64,000 bases of DNA from Gerris lacustris (lineage: Eukaryota; Arthropoda; Insecta; Hemiptera; Gerridae), in NCBI GenBank assembly GCA_951217055.1, contig OX578282.1, positions 17,361,877 through 17,425,876 on the forward strand. The letters are read 5' to 3'. The translations under genes were made by a program, and so were the position numbers. Of the stretch, positions 1 through 10,407 are shown piece by piece; within the stretch, counting starts at the first letter, position 1, and each line of letters begins with the position of its first letter. Below the pieces are notes generated by a model. It was not told the DNA's origin. It searched no databases and saw only the letters and a program-made list of their open reading frames with translations.

Positions 1-192
1 AACAGCTGATAATTTTGAGTTCGCTATATTTTTCCTGTGTGCGCGTCAAAACAATCTTTAATATTGGAAAGTTTCACGTTTCTATCTCTTTTTATTCAAA
101 AGTTATTGGAACCGTACAGAGTGACAGACAGACAGACACATGAACGAAACTATAAGGGTTTCTTTTTTTGGTTTTACCAACGAAAACCTAAA
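1..192 (+). repeat. Truncated (GACA)n-type interspersed repeat at window edge
   Basis: The segment has a TATATTTTTCCTGTG block, a GACAGACAGACAGACA run near 124-140, then TATAAGGGTTT and a terminal AACCTAAAAAC. The same order (TATATTTTTCCTGTG, GACGGACGGACGGACA, TATAAGGGTTTTG, AAAACCCTAA) occurs at 41668-41829, the right end of a TIR element, so this is probably the right end of a related element cut by the window boundary. An open frame through it is a by-product of the repeat. Confidence 0.55.
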
Positions 193-1469
193 AACAAGTT
201 GATCAACATGTTTTCTATTCCAAAAATTACATATAATATTAGATTTTAGATTTTAACATGTATAATACAAGAATTGTACGTGTGTTGTAAGAAATGTGTA
301 GACTACAGCTAGCAGCAGAACGTGTATATATTTAATAGAGTTCAAATTGTAAAGATAGTACGTTTACAAGTATAGTTGCATTTAAGGTCTGAAGATGCCT
401 CAAGAGGAGGTGAAATATCGTAAATTGAAGAAGTGTTTTATTTTAATTAATGCCCTATAAAACTAACAAGAATCAAATTAGTCAGGTTACGTGAGAGTAT
501 TATTCCTTAAACTAATTAACTTACAAAACTAAGTACACATTACCTCTACACTTAATTAAATTATAATTAGGTAGTAATTAATAGTTAATGAAATGTTTAT
601 ATATCCATCATAATATTTATTTAAACTTACATCTCAGAAACTCCGATCCAAAATCTAAATATTAAATCAAAAAGTCTAATAATTCTTTACACTTAGCTTG
701 ATCCTAAAACAAAAAGCTAAATAAACAAGCACAAGTAAGAATTGTGAGTATCATAATGTTCTGAGTTCTGATGAAGTTAACGAGTAGAGACAGTACGACA
801 GTACGGAGTCCATTGGGTCTGAGAATATCCACAAACTCCATGGCATTAACTTACTACATATATTTTAACATGACCAAATACATGAATCTATTATGTTAAT
901 AAGGCTCCTCCTAGATAACTTCTGGATACCAACTAACAACCTGCCTGGAAATAGATAAGATAAAAACTTTAAAACATTTACAGTTATACGGTAAACAATG
1001 TCACCTAAAAGGTAAAAACTGTTATCAGGACGTGACTTGTAAAGACAAGTTAGTGAGAAGAGATACTTGATGCCGGAACAAGCACTTACTTTCGAACCGT
1101 TGTGGTTTAAGTAAGTTACAGTAGAGGAAATAACTAACTTGAAACAAAAACGATCACGAAGTATCGTTATCACCTGAAGTATTTGTTACTGCTTTATTTA
1201 GACATGCTGGTAATTATAATTATTAAGGGCACATTTAAGGCAAAATCTATTGTAGTATTTTGCTGTAATACAAAAGAAAGGATTAAAATAAAGTAGAGGC
1301 AGGCTTTATAAGTGCAGAACAGAATCAGAAATCACTCATGCGTAGAAGAGGAGTAAGCGTAATGATTATTTGTCAAGAATAATAGAATAAGAAGAGTTAA
1401 ATATAAGATTAACTTGAGAAATCTTAATAAATAAAAAGAAACAGTCTCTCCACGGAACATAATATATTA
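193..1469. other. Unassigned AT-rich DNA
   Basis: No RNA gene, repeat copy or recognisable domain was seen. The longest open frame (865-1173, minus, 102 codons) has no recognisable motif and its base composition matches its surroundings, so I treat it as chance. Confidence 0.5.
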
Positions 1470-1601
1470 GTACATTACGCGTCGAGTACGGAAAGTAGCA
1501 TTTTGCATGCGAGTGTGGAGTTTGCACCCGAGCGACAGCGAGGGTTGAAAAACCACACGAGCAATGCAAAATGCCGTTTTCGCACGAGTTGCGTACCGTA
1601 C
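1470..1601. repeat. Large hairpin outside the TIR body (family 1)
   Basis: The arms begin GTACATTACGCG and end GTACCGTAC, with the strongest pairing between GCATTTTGCATGCGAG and its complement. It is markedly CpG-rich against AT-rich flanks. It abuts the left inverted repeat of the adjoining body. The short reading frames through it are artefacts of the palindrome. Confidence 0.8.
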
Positions 1602-1888
1602 TTTATCTACGATTGTTAGATTTAAATTATAAATACAGAAAAAAATAAACTTGCTGTATGTAAGTTCGTATCTCTCTCTTGATAAAGATGGGATTAATTC
1701 TTGAGTTGTATGTTTTGCCGAATTAATTATTTCTGGAGGAGTATTATTCTCCACATTTTCGTCAAAGTCACTTGATTCACTTATTGTTTTTCACTAAAAA
1801 CTCGATATAAACAGTTATTTTAATAAAAGAACTGCAAATTAGTTTTGTTAAATGTAAACAAACTTGCTAATCGTGCGTAAAGCTGAAG

Positions 1889-1933
1889 AATTCCTCTTCT
1901 TTACCGCACACTGTGTGGTAAAGAAGAGGAATT
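1889..1933. repeat. Perfect 17-bp-arm palindrome inside family 1 copy 1
   Basis: AATTCCTCTTCTTTACC (1889-1905) is exactly complementary to GGTAAAGAAGAGGAATT (1917-1933) around an 11-nt centre. The matching part of the copy near 26590-26625 retains only the left arm, so this hairpin was gained here or lost there. Confidence 0.85.
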
Positions 1934-2044
1934 GTTCAGTTCTATGAGACGCGCATGCGCAATGAATGCAAGTACGTAAATAATCACTTTCTACGCATCT
2001 AAACAAAGATATAATGTTTATATTTCTTATCAATCGTAGATAAA

Positions 2045-2160
2045 CTTGTTTATTTATCAAAGCAGCTTTCGGCTTTTATAGAGCCATCATCAGTGCCGTT
2101 TGGAAGAACTAGAGTAAGATTATAAAAAATATATATTATAATGTGGGCAACTCATATGAT
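2045..2160 (-). repeat. Fragment of palindromic element with hammerhead-core-like motif
   Basis: On the minus strand 2059-2094 reads ACTGATGATGGCT, a short spacer, then AGCCGAAAGCTGCTT. The same block is found in the palindromic element at 30555-30808. The order CTGATGA, short stem, GAAA is that of a hammerhead ribozyme core, but complementary stem I and III strands are not evident. The fragment is directly attached to the right end of the family 1 hairpin-plus-TIR element. Confidence 0.5.
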
Positions 2161-2190
2161 GTCTGAGACTGACGTAAGACTCAGTTTTTT

Positions 2191-2600
2191 ATTTTGCTTC
2201 CGAGCATACCAAAGGTTACGGAAGTTATTCGATGAGAGAGAACGAACGACATGGAGAACAACATAATATCTTATATCTTAACAAAAAAATATCTTAAAAA
2301 CTACTCGTCCGATTAAATTTAGATGGTAGGTCATAATCCCATATAAGTTTCAATCTTCTGCGCCCATTTCCTTACCTTCCACCTATTTACATCTATTTAC
2401 TGATTGGCAGACTATTTTAAAAAAATTGCTTCTTCAGAACGATCACATAGCTTCCGTTACTTTCGGTAAGCTCTGCAGCAAACGGGGGAAAGCAATGAAT
2501 TAAATTAGACAATATTGGATTTTTTAAGCATAACATCAATCAAATACGTGATAGAATGCGAAGAAACATTGTGTTACACTAATTGGGTGACAATTACTTA
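2191..2600 (+). mobile_element. GCTTCCG-family repeat, short form with both ends
   Basis: It begins ATTTTGCTTCCGAGC and its other end (2440-2490) carries the inverse, CTTCCGTTACTTTCGGTAAGC. The inside has the family block complementary to ATCGGACGAGTAGTTTTTAA and a degenerate piece of the GCCACACTAATTGGCAG block near 2575. The ends are themselves palindromic (GCTTCCG..GGTAACGGAAGC). There is no coding capacity. More than ten relatives occur in this window. Confidence 0.7.
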
Positions 2601-4019
2601 ACACGATAGACTTATTAACAAAAAAATTCCAAAAAACAATATTTATAAAATATAGTTGTGGCGTGGTCCAACATTCCAGTCCACCTGCTAAATAAACCTT
2701 ATTCGATCAGCTCCTTTATCTGCAGCTCCCCTTTACTAAAAGAATGATAAAACAGCACTCTTTTGGTGATGGAATCCCATATTTGAGGTGATCGAATGAA
2801 TGCCTCAGTATTGTTATATTGATAGATAGATGTCATCAATTCTCTTCTATACAGGCAAACATTAGTACTGACCTAGGAATGGTCATGAAACCGAATTGCA
2901 AGGTACAAAGTCCAGACATCGCACAAGGTCGACCTTCCTCAAGTTAAAAACTCATTACTCTTTAGTTTATGTCCGATAATAAAAGTTTAGAACAGGTTCA
3001 TAGAGTAAAGCAATAAAGAGCACTCAAGTTTTAACTTGCACCTATTGGAACTTTACAATATGAACAGTCTGGGTCAGAATTAAGGAAATATAATTTAACA
3101 GAGTCACTGGTATTCAATGTTAGAAAGACGAAAGAGACTGTTCCTTATCTGAGAGGAAATGGATCGAGAGTTCTACTCGGAGTAATAAGATCATAAAGAA
3201 AATTCGATCCTATAAATGTACCACTTGAAGTTCGGTTTAAAAGGCTATTAAAAAGGTCGTATGTCAGACTTAGTTTAAAAGGAATGAGGTTAAGATTAGG
3301 AGATATAGAGATAGGTAAGGCACGCCGGTTCTAAACTCGAGTCAGGTGGCAGGTAACAAGGACTCGAGATCATTTCAAGACCAGAGCAAAGAGTACAGTG
3401 AACCTGTACAAGATCCAAGGCAACTCAGGTAATAAAACTTAGCAGCTCGTGCCGTCTGTTGACTTCGCTATCCAACATTCGATAACTCTCTGTTATAAGG
3501 ATAAGATTGATGGACGAGGAAATAACAGTTTTCAATCTTAAAGCCTTCAAAAAAAATTTTCAAATCTCCCTCAAGCTAAAGGAACCAAATCAATCAATCA
3601 GAAATATCCGTAAAAACACCTTCACGTTCCGAGCAACGATACAAATTGGAAACAAACCGCTTTTAAAAACCACCATAGGAGGAGTTAATAACAAGATCAA
3701 TCCATTAAAACCAGTTGTACTTATCCCAAACATGGAATTAGGGCGGCAACCAATGACCTTGCTCCTAAAGCAGATCATTACAGTCAACTAGTTTAGTTTA
3801 TTCAATACTGTGCACTTACTAGCCTACTCTTTGAAATATGGCAGATGGCGCCCTACCAAAAAGAAATTATAAACATGTTTCTTTACCCACACCTTATAAC
3901 ATATTAGTATTCAATAAAAATAAATTAAACAAATACATTTAAATTAATATAAATCATGACATAAATTAAAAAGTCCAGTCATGCACCATGACTTAATGAG
4001 CGAATTTTCAAAGAAATCT
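2601..4019. other. Unassigned; possible decayed element
   Basis: Base composition is less AT-biased at about 3080-3480 than in its flanks. An open frame at 3507-3791 (plus, 94 codons, starting MMDEEITVFNL) is lysine/asparagine-rich and shows no domain, signal peptide or membrane segment that I recognise. It could be an eroded transposon frame, an exon or chance. No TIR or repeat copy was found here. Confidence 0.35.
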
Positions 4020-4640
4020 GCGGATTATTGGCTTATGATAATATAGGAAAATTTTGGTTTAGAATTTGCATGGGTGAAAAAAAAATTTGGTACATAGGGG
4101 TACGAGGTACAAAAGTCAAAATCGTATTTACCTTTTAAGATGCATGTCGTTGGAAAGCTCTCTAAGAGTACAGTAATTGTTGTTTGTTATGTACAGTTTT
4201 ATCATATTTTCACATAAAAGGGGGGTAAAATGGAAAAAACACGTTTTTTGACCCTAAATGGTCAAAATTTGACCCCTAAATGGACTCCAAAAATTCTGGC
4301 CAACGAACTCATCCTTTCTTTTGATATTATTGACATTTTAAAATTTGTTTGAAATTTTTAAGTGCATCCTAAGGGGAGATATCGTCTGGAGTGACACATA
4401 TATACATACATATATACATACATATATACATACATATATACATACATATATACATACATATATACATACATACATAAAAAAAAGTGTTAAATTTTAGGAA
4501 TCGATTCAGAATGGTCTAAAACGGATTTCCATGGAAAAAATTTTCAAAAATTCGCATTACAAAAATTTTGAAGACATTGCAATAGCGTAATTTTCTTTGA
4601 AAATTCGCTAAAACGAGTTTGGTACATAATACATAAGTCA
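4020..4640 (+). repeat. Interspersed repeat carrying an ATACATACATAT microsatellite
   Basis: The block contains TTTGGTACATA near both ends (about 4089 and 4618), a GTTGGAAAGCTC stretch at about 4150 and an internal microsatellite. The style resembles the non-coding (GACA)n-type insect repeats elsewhere in this window, but no second copy is present, so the boundaries are estimates. Confidence 0.4.
4396..4476. repeat. 12-bp microsatellite (ACATACATATAT)n
   Basis: About seven near-perfect tandem units, followed by a short A run. Confidence 0.9.
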
Positions 4641-6300
4641 AATCAAACTCTTACAACCATAAGAGATAACAAATTTAATAATTATAACCATAAAAGATAG
4701 ACCATAGAGTAGATACATGACTATTTCTTGTTAATTTAAACCAGTAATTAATAGTTTTTTATAATTAACAAACATAAATTATGCGAATTAATATCCTTTA
4801 TCTTAAGATTGTAGCTCAGGGTCGAAAATTAATTTAGAATAAAAGGTAAATACGTGTATTAACCCTCTAAACCCACATACAAATAAGACACAACTTTTTT
4901 TTAATAGAAGAGTAATTTCTGTTTGAGTGCGTTTTTTAATATTTTATTTTTGTATCTATCTCTTACAATTAGAGGTTTTTTTAACAACGTATTTCTAATG
5001 TGAAACATTATACAGGCCCTTTTAGTATAACATATCATTCAAGTATTGATGAGAAATCAAAGTTGTTGCTTTATTAAAGAATCTTCAAAGCATAGAGATT
5101 CATAGAAAATCGTCATAAGCAAATTTTAATGTTACTTTTATCTAGCTATCGTTTATTGTAGTGGAAAACTTGTATTCAACGTTGTAAAAATCGTGTATCT
5201 TTTGTTTATAAAGGAAAGCTAAAAACATAGAAAGATAAAGGCACTTGAGCGAAATGAGGAAATCAATACCAAACGTAATAAATCAGAATAATTTATTTAT
5301 AATTTTGTCATTTACACCAAAATCAGAAGATTTCAAGAACTGAGCAACTACGATGCAAGTCATTTATATCTTGGGAAATATATCCTTTTACAAGAATCAA
5401 ACGTTAATCGAGGCATTTTTGAAAACTTAAGTTGATGGGCATGCCAAGAAGAATGACTGACTTCTCCGAATGCCAAGAAAAATCGTAGAAGAAAATAGCA
5501 AGCGATGTACGGAAGATACATGAAAAATAGTTTTCCTTAAAGGCAGGTTTATGACAGAGTAGGCTTAAGGCTCGAATACATTGAGGAATTGTTATCCAAA
5601 ATATGGTATAGTAACTCTTCAAAAATGTTTCGAAACAGTCCTGACACAAAGTTCAATGTATCTGGAATGTTTGAAAACTGTTTAGAAACACCTTTTTTGT
5701 TGTCTAACCAAATGGAAAATATGATACAATGCTGCGCAACATTCACTAGTGGGGACGTTTTCCGAGACGGCTTAAACAAGTTATAATTGTCTGCCATGTG
5801 GAACGATCAGAAAACTGTTCAAATAATTGAAGAATTACATTCTCATGTTTCTTCGGGGGATATTGAAACTTGTAGAGTTCAAAAATATAGAAAAGATTTG
5901 TTGTGTGCATATTTACGGCAACAAAAAGTTTTTTGCTACCATCGCTGGCAAAGATACATTAAAATAGAGTCTGGGAAACTTTCTCAGGTATTACGAATAA
6001 AATAGACTTCCCAGATTGTATCTCCTACTCTCCAAGCTAATAATAAATCGTTCTGTCTTTTGAAAAGAGTTGTTAAGATAATTTAAACTTTGCTTAAATT
6101 CAAATTGTGCTTACAAAAAAGTTTTTTAATAATAAAGTCATGGGCTTTATTGCATTACGAAAGACAATATAAACTTAGTTTGTTGTCAATACAAGAATCG
6201 CTATTATAAGATAGTTTACTATTAAACATTTAGATTAAACCGAAACTTACCGAACGAAAGGATATTAATATGTAAACTTTAATAGTTATTTATGCAACTA
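4641..6300. other. Unassigned AT-rich DNA with short open frames
   Basis: Overlapping frames occur on both strands at 5404-6005. The plus frame at 5787-6005 (start chosen as MWNDQKTVQIIEELH) has a W, then IIEEL, then YRKD, and ends RWQRYIKIESG. This is faintly like the start of a MADF or Myb/SANT-like DNA-binding domain, but the conserved LWD core is missing. I do not call it a gene; it may be an eroded transposon exon. Confidence 0.3.
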
Positions 6301-6892
6301 GGGAGTAAAGTAAGCCATTATTCCCTGAGCGAAAAAGTTGGGAGTTGCGAAAAGTTCTTGAGGCGAAGCCGAAGGAACCATGGTCCCTAAATCCAGAGGT
6401 GAAGCCGAGGGAATTAGACATTTTATATCCCGTCGCACAGCCGAGGGAGATAATTATCGCGAGGGGAATAATGGCACTTTACCCCCGAGGTACATACAAT
6501 ATTTTATCCCCAGTTAGGAGAAAATACACACTTTCATCCATTGCACAGTTTTTATTTATTATTTTAATAAATAACAATAATTGTTTGCACTTATAATAGC
6601 AGATATAAGAGATTCAATATTAAAAACAAATAAGAATTGGAATTAAACTCAAATAGAAGGTTATTTAAATGCAGGTTATAAACAATGAAAAACAAGGTCG
6701 AAAAAGCAGTGTCGCTAACCTGATTTCAACAACTTCATTACATTAGCCATTCATTCTCTACTATTTATAAAATAATTACGTTGGCAATCCTTCTTTTTCT
6801 CCCTACTTTTGAGTCAAGGGAAGAAAATACTTATTTTAGTCTCTTTACACTAATCCAAAATCATAACTTTTTCTCCCTACTGGAGATAAAAT
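6301..6892 (+). mobile_element. Hairpin-plus-TIR element, family 3, full copy
   Basis: The left part is a fold-back: GGGAGTAAAGTAAGCCATTA at 6301 pairs with the complement near 6458-6485. Between the arms three GCCGA-type repeats occur (GAGGCGAAGCCGAAGG, GAGGTGAAGCCGAGGG, CACAGCCGAGGG). The adjoining body is bounded by 24-bp inverted repeats starting ATTTTATCCCCAGTTAGG (6501-6524) and, inverted, ATTTTATCTCCAGTAGGG (6869-6892), with three mismatches. A body-only relative lies at 31088-31421. No transposase is visible. Confidence 0.7.
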
Positions 6893-6965
6893 TCATTATT
6901 TATAACAACAAATATACGTTTTAGTGGCTCTTCGAATGACGGTGAAACAATGCATTTTATTTTAA

Positions 6966-7092
6966 ACCATTCTTGATGAGTAAAACCATGAAATGACAAA
7001 AATTCTATTCAAGAAGACTACTCTAGTTCGACCATTTATGATGAGTAAAACCGTGAAATGACAGAGTTACTCAAGACAGCTACTCTAGTTCA
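6966..7092 (+). repeat. Two-unit tandem duplication, about 64 bp
   Basis: Both units read ACCATT..TGATGAGTAAAACC, then GAAATGACA and ACTACTCTAGTTC, with modest divergence. The flanks to 7950 are AT-rich with nothing recognised. Confidence 0.75.
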
Positions 7093-7950
7093 ACGCAGAG
7101 CAAAACAAAAAGCCGGCCATGTTCAAGAAAGAACTTAGTTTCGGATGAGAAGAAAACAGATATATTTTTATTAATAAAAAAAATCAAGGTTCTGTTATAT
7201 ATACATATATGTGTTTTTTTGTATTCATGGGAGGGCACGATTCCGACTTATAAAAACCATAGAAGAAGGATACGAAGAAGGATCCCTAAAGGCATCACGC
7301 ATGAATGAACTACACATCTAGCCCTCCAGATCACGAGGACGAAACCATCCAAGGTAAGGCAACCGAAACCTTCTACAAAAAAGAAAAGATAATATATTAA
7401 AGTAAAGCTTCAAGCATCACACAAAAAAAACCGAGCTAGCTCCTCAGTTTTTTTTTATTGAAAATTGAATAATATTCTAGACAAGGATTACAGGATTTTT
7501 ATTCAAGAAGGATGTTATCCTAGAAGATGAGTAAGTATATAAGACATTTAAATTTCTCTGGATTTAAATTTAAAGCTACAAGTGCATTAACCTAGATACG
7601 AAGAGAATAATATATCATACTAAGTAGCTTTGAGACGTATTATCTTGTCATGTGTTGAGGTAAGGTTTCATCTTGTTATAATACAAATATTTAAATAATC
7701 AAGTAAACACACCTGGATAAAAAATACTTTAAACAAATAAAATATGAAAAAACTCCTTGGTTTATATTAATTTATTCCCACTCATACACATACATCTTTC
7801 ACTATACATTTATGTCAGTGTCCGGCTGACAAACCTGACGGATTTTGAAACAGGCAAACTCAATGAATTTTCGAGATAAAGAGAAATAGTGGAAATTTTA
7901 AATATATCCAAAAAAAAGTTTAAAAGTTCTAAAAAAAAAAATGATCGTGA

Positions 7951-8592
7951 AATTTGTCATCACTCTTTCCAAGATTTGGCTAGGGATCGCATGCATTTCT
8001 CTGCTTAAAGGTAATTCTCTGCATAACCTCTTGTAGTAAAGGTTATGACAATAAAAAATAATTTCATTATTGGGCCCCAAAAAACCCACAAGAGCATTAT
8101 AAACGGGCCTCTTCACAGAGAAAGAGTAACCGGCAAAAATGTTTCAATTTTTTTACTGTGACAGTTGATTATCCGAGTGCTACATAACGATGATCCGTGA
8201 CTTCATCATCTCTGAGTTCCATTCCCTTCATCATCTCTGAGTTCATTCCCTTCATCATCTCTGAGTTCCATTCTCTTCATCATCTCTGAGTTCCATTCCC
8301 TTCATCACCTCTGAGTTCCATTCCCTTCATCATCTCTGAGTTCCATCCGCCACCAATATCCTCTAGGAGGGTTTGGTTTCAGCAGGATAGGGTAACTCCA
8401 CACACTTCTCGAGCGTCTATGGCCCTACTAAGAAGATCATTTATAAGTAAGTTAATCTCGTTCCGAGGTGACATTCCAAAGGACAGAACGTTTGCCAGAT
8501 CTGTCCCCGTGAGATTTTTAACTGTGGTAAACAGAATTGAAAGAGAATATTAATGCGATCCCTAGCCAAACCTTGGAAAGAGTAATGACAAA
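7951..8592. mobile_element. Inverted-repeat element enclosing a minisatellite
   Basis: The left arm (7951-7993) contains TCTTTCCAAGATTTGGCTAG and GGGATCGCAT; the right arm (8550-8592) carries the inverse with few changes, ATGCGATCCCTAGCC and TTGGAAAGAG. The 640-bp interval holds a 25-bp minisatellite. No coding potential or clear target duplication was seen; the outer limits may extend further. Confidence 0.6.
8202..8350 (+). repeat. 25-bp minisatellite, six units
   Basis: Six near-identical units of TTCATCATCTCTGAGTTCCA plus TTCCC. One unit lacks a base and another has CACCTC in place of CATCTC. The whole array sits between the arms of the surrounding inverted repeat. Confidence 0.92.
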
Positions 8593-8650
8593 CTTCGCCA
8601 ACTGACTCAAGCAATGCCGGGAAAATAGAGGTCGTGAGGTTTAAGTGATA

Positions 8651-9613
8651 TTATTTTTGCTTCCGAGCTTACGGAAGGTAACGGAAGCATTTGATTTTAA
8701 AATTCTAAGACAGAAATCCGTTTCAGACATCAGGGAAAATTTTTGGTCTCGCGTCTGTCGGTCTGTGTGTCCGCGATTTTGAAACGTGTGACGATAACTT
8801 GAGTAAATGTCGACCAATTTTGATGAAATTTGGTAGACTTCTATATTTAACCAATGCCCAGGACGAATTCGTTGGACAACGTTATCCGTCCAAGCGTTCA
8901 CGTACAACGCTCGCGTAATCGTGAACTTCAAATTTAACATTTGAATTTTAGGTCGGGAAAAAAATTAAACTTCATCTACTCAATCAGACAAACATTTTTT
9001 TTTCCAATACATTGATTTAGTAAAACCAACAGGGACACCGCTATGAAGAGTTAAAGATCGCTAAAACTATTAATAGTTTTTACACAATATAACAATAATG
9101 TTAATGTTAATATAACAATAAAGTACATGATAGGCTACGAGGAAGCTATGTGCGCCACACTAATTGGCAGTCTATTTTTTATTTGTTGGTATGTATTGTA
9201 AATTTTCACGATTGCCTCAATAATTCAGAATGTTCAGAGAGCATTTTATGCGATCCATAAATGTATCCTTGTAGACGTCTGAAAAAGAAACAAATAGGCG
9301 CAGAAGGTTACAACTTATATAGGACCAACAATAGGCCACAAACATTACATTAGCCACATATGCTAATTACATTAACTTACATTCCAAATTTCATTAAAAT
9401 CGGACGAGTAGTTTTTAAGATATGGTGGTTCACAAAAATTGAGCGACAGACCGACAGACTTACAGGCCGACAGAGAATCACGATCTGAGATCCTTGATGT
9501 CTGAAACGGATTTCTGTCTTGGAATTTTTGGAATTGGAGACATACAATTTTTTCGTTCTTCGGAATGATCACATAGTTTCCGTTAACTTCTGTAAGCTTG
9601 GAAGCAAAAAATA
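8651..9613 (+). mobile_element. GCTTCCG-family element, long form with both ends
   Basis: The left end is GCTTCCGAGCTTACGGAAGG and the right end is its inverse, ending GTAAGCTTGGAAGC. The left half (to 9181) has the (GACA)n complement, the TTTTGATGAAATTTGG block, a GTTCACGTACAACGCTCGCG stretch and the GCCACACTAATTGGCAG block. The right half (9182-9613, minus orientation) has CCAAATTTCATTAAAATCGG and GACCGACAGAC. The element may be a composite of two opposed copies. No coding frame survives. Confidence 0.65.
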
Positions 9614-10407
9614 TGTTAATAAATAATCATAATATTGTAGGCATTCAACAAAAAAAAGTAGTTTTTTTCATGTTTAGTCGCCGAAGTAAAAGAAAATGGT
9701 ACATTGAGCTTGAATATCTAAGGATGAATAGGAAGTTACAAGATTCGGTTGACTGAATCCTTCCATGGAGTTCAGTCAACAAGAGACGCTACTAACTTCT
9801 CCTCTCAAAACAGCAGAAATAAAAGAAAAACATCTATTCAAAATTCAACGTACATATTAAAAAAAATACCTTTAATTATTACTTACAAAGTTAAAAAAAT
9901 CCATCCCATGAGTATTTCTTCTTTGTTCTTGGAGAAAAACATTTGTAAAGGAAAGTTAAAAAGCGAAAAAATTCAGCAATAAAAACAATAATAATATTCT
10001 AGGCTCCGAAGCAAAATAAATGAGAGAAAATCTCCACTTATTTTAAATAGTTTAAATATTGAATCCCGGTTTTTCGAAATTTTTGACACTGAACTTGGAG
10101 CGATTTCATATACTTACTAGATACTTCTTTGTTCTTTATTCCTTTATCTACGGCTTTGAATAAATTAATTTTTTCAGAGTGATTTTCTTATGAACATTTG
10201 TACGTTGAGTAATTACACTGTAAAGAGTTAAGAGCTTTATATAAGTCCGGAAATAATTCTAAACTGTGAGTAAGAGATTTCTCTATACTGTGCAAAGATT
10301 CCAATTTCACTTAAACTAATGGAGGTAGAAAAAGGTATAATTTTTTAGAGAGCTAGTGCAAGAAACTCCTAAAAATGATTCTAAGAAAATAAAGGAAAAA
10401 CTATAAT
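9614..10407. other. Unassigned AT-rich spacer between inverted GCTTCCG copies
   Basis: No repeat or gene signal was seen. The open frame at 9749-9982 is lysine/asparagine-rich, as expected of AT-rich noncoding DNA. Confidence 0.5.

Larger units (their letters stand above)
1470..2044 (+). mobile_element. Hairpin-plus-TIR element, family 1, copy 1
   Basis: Two parts lie side by side. At 1470-1601 is an imperfect palindrome whose arms include GCATTTTGCATGCGAGTGTGG and its near complement, with a CpG-rich loop GAGCGACAGCGAG. At 1602-2044 is a body bounded by perfect 14-bp inverted repeats TTTATCTACGATTG (1602-1615) and CAATCGTAGATAAA (2031-2044). A second copy with the same two-part layout lies at 26158-26723, which fixes both boundaries independently. 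There is no coding capacity. The superfamily is unknown. An extra internal palindrome (1889-1933) is intact here but degenerate in the other copy. Confidence 0.8.

Noticed and set aside
5787..6005. MADF or Myb/SANT-like domain
   Set aside because: Only the tryptophan and IIEEL/YRKD spacing fit; the core LWD and the later aromatic residues are missing, so it is not called a gene.
8202..8350. Short regular repeats resembling a CRISPR array
   Set aside because: Units are contiguous with no spacers; a minisatellite.
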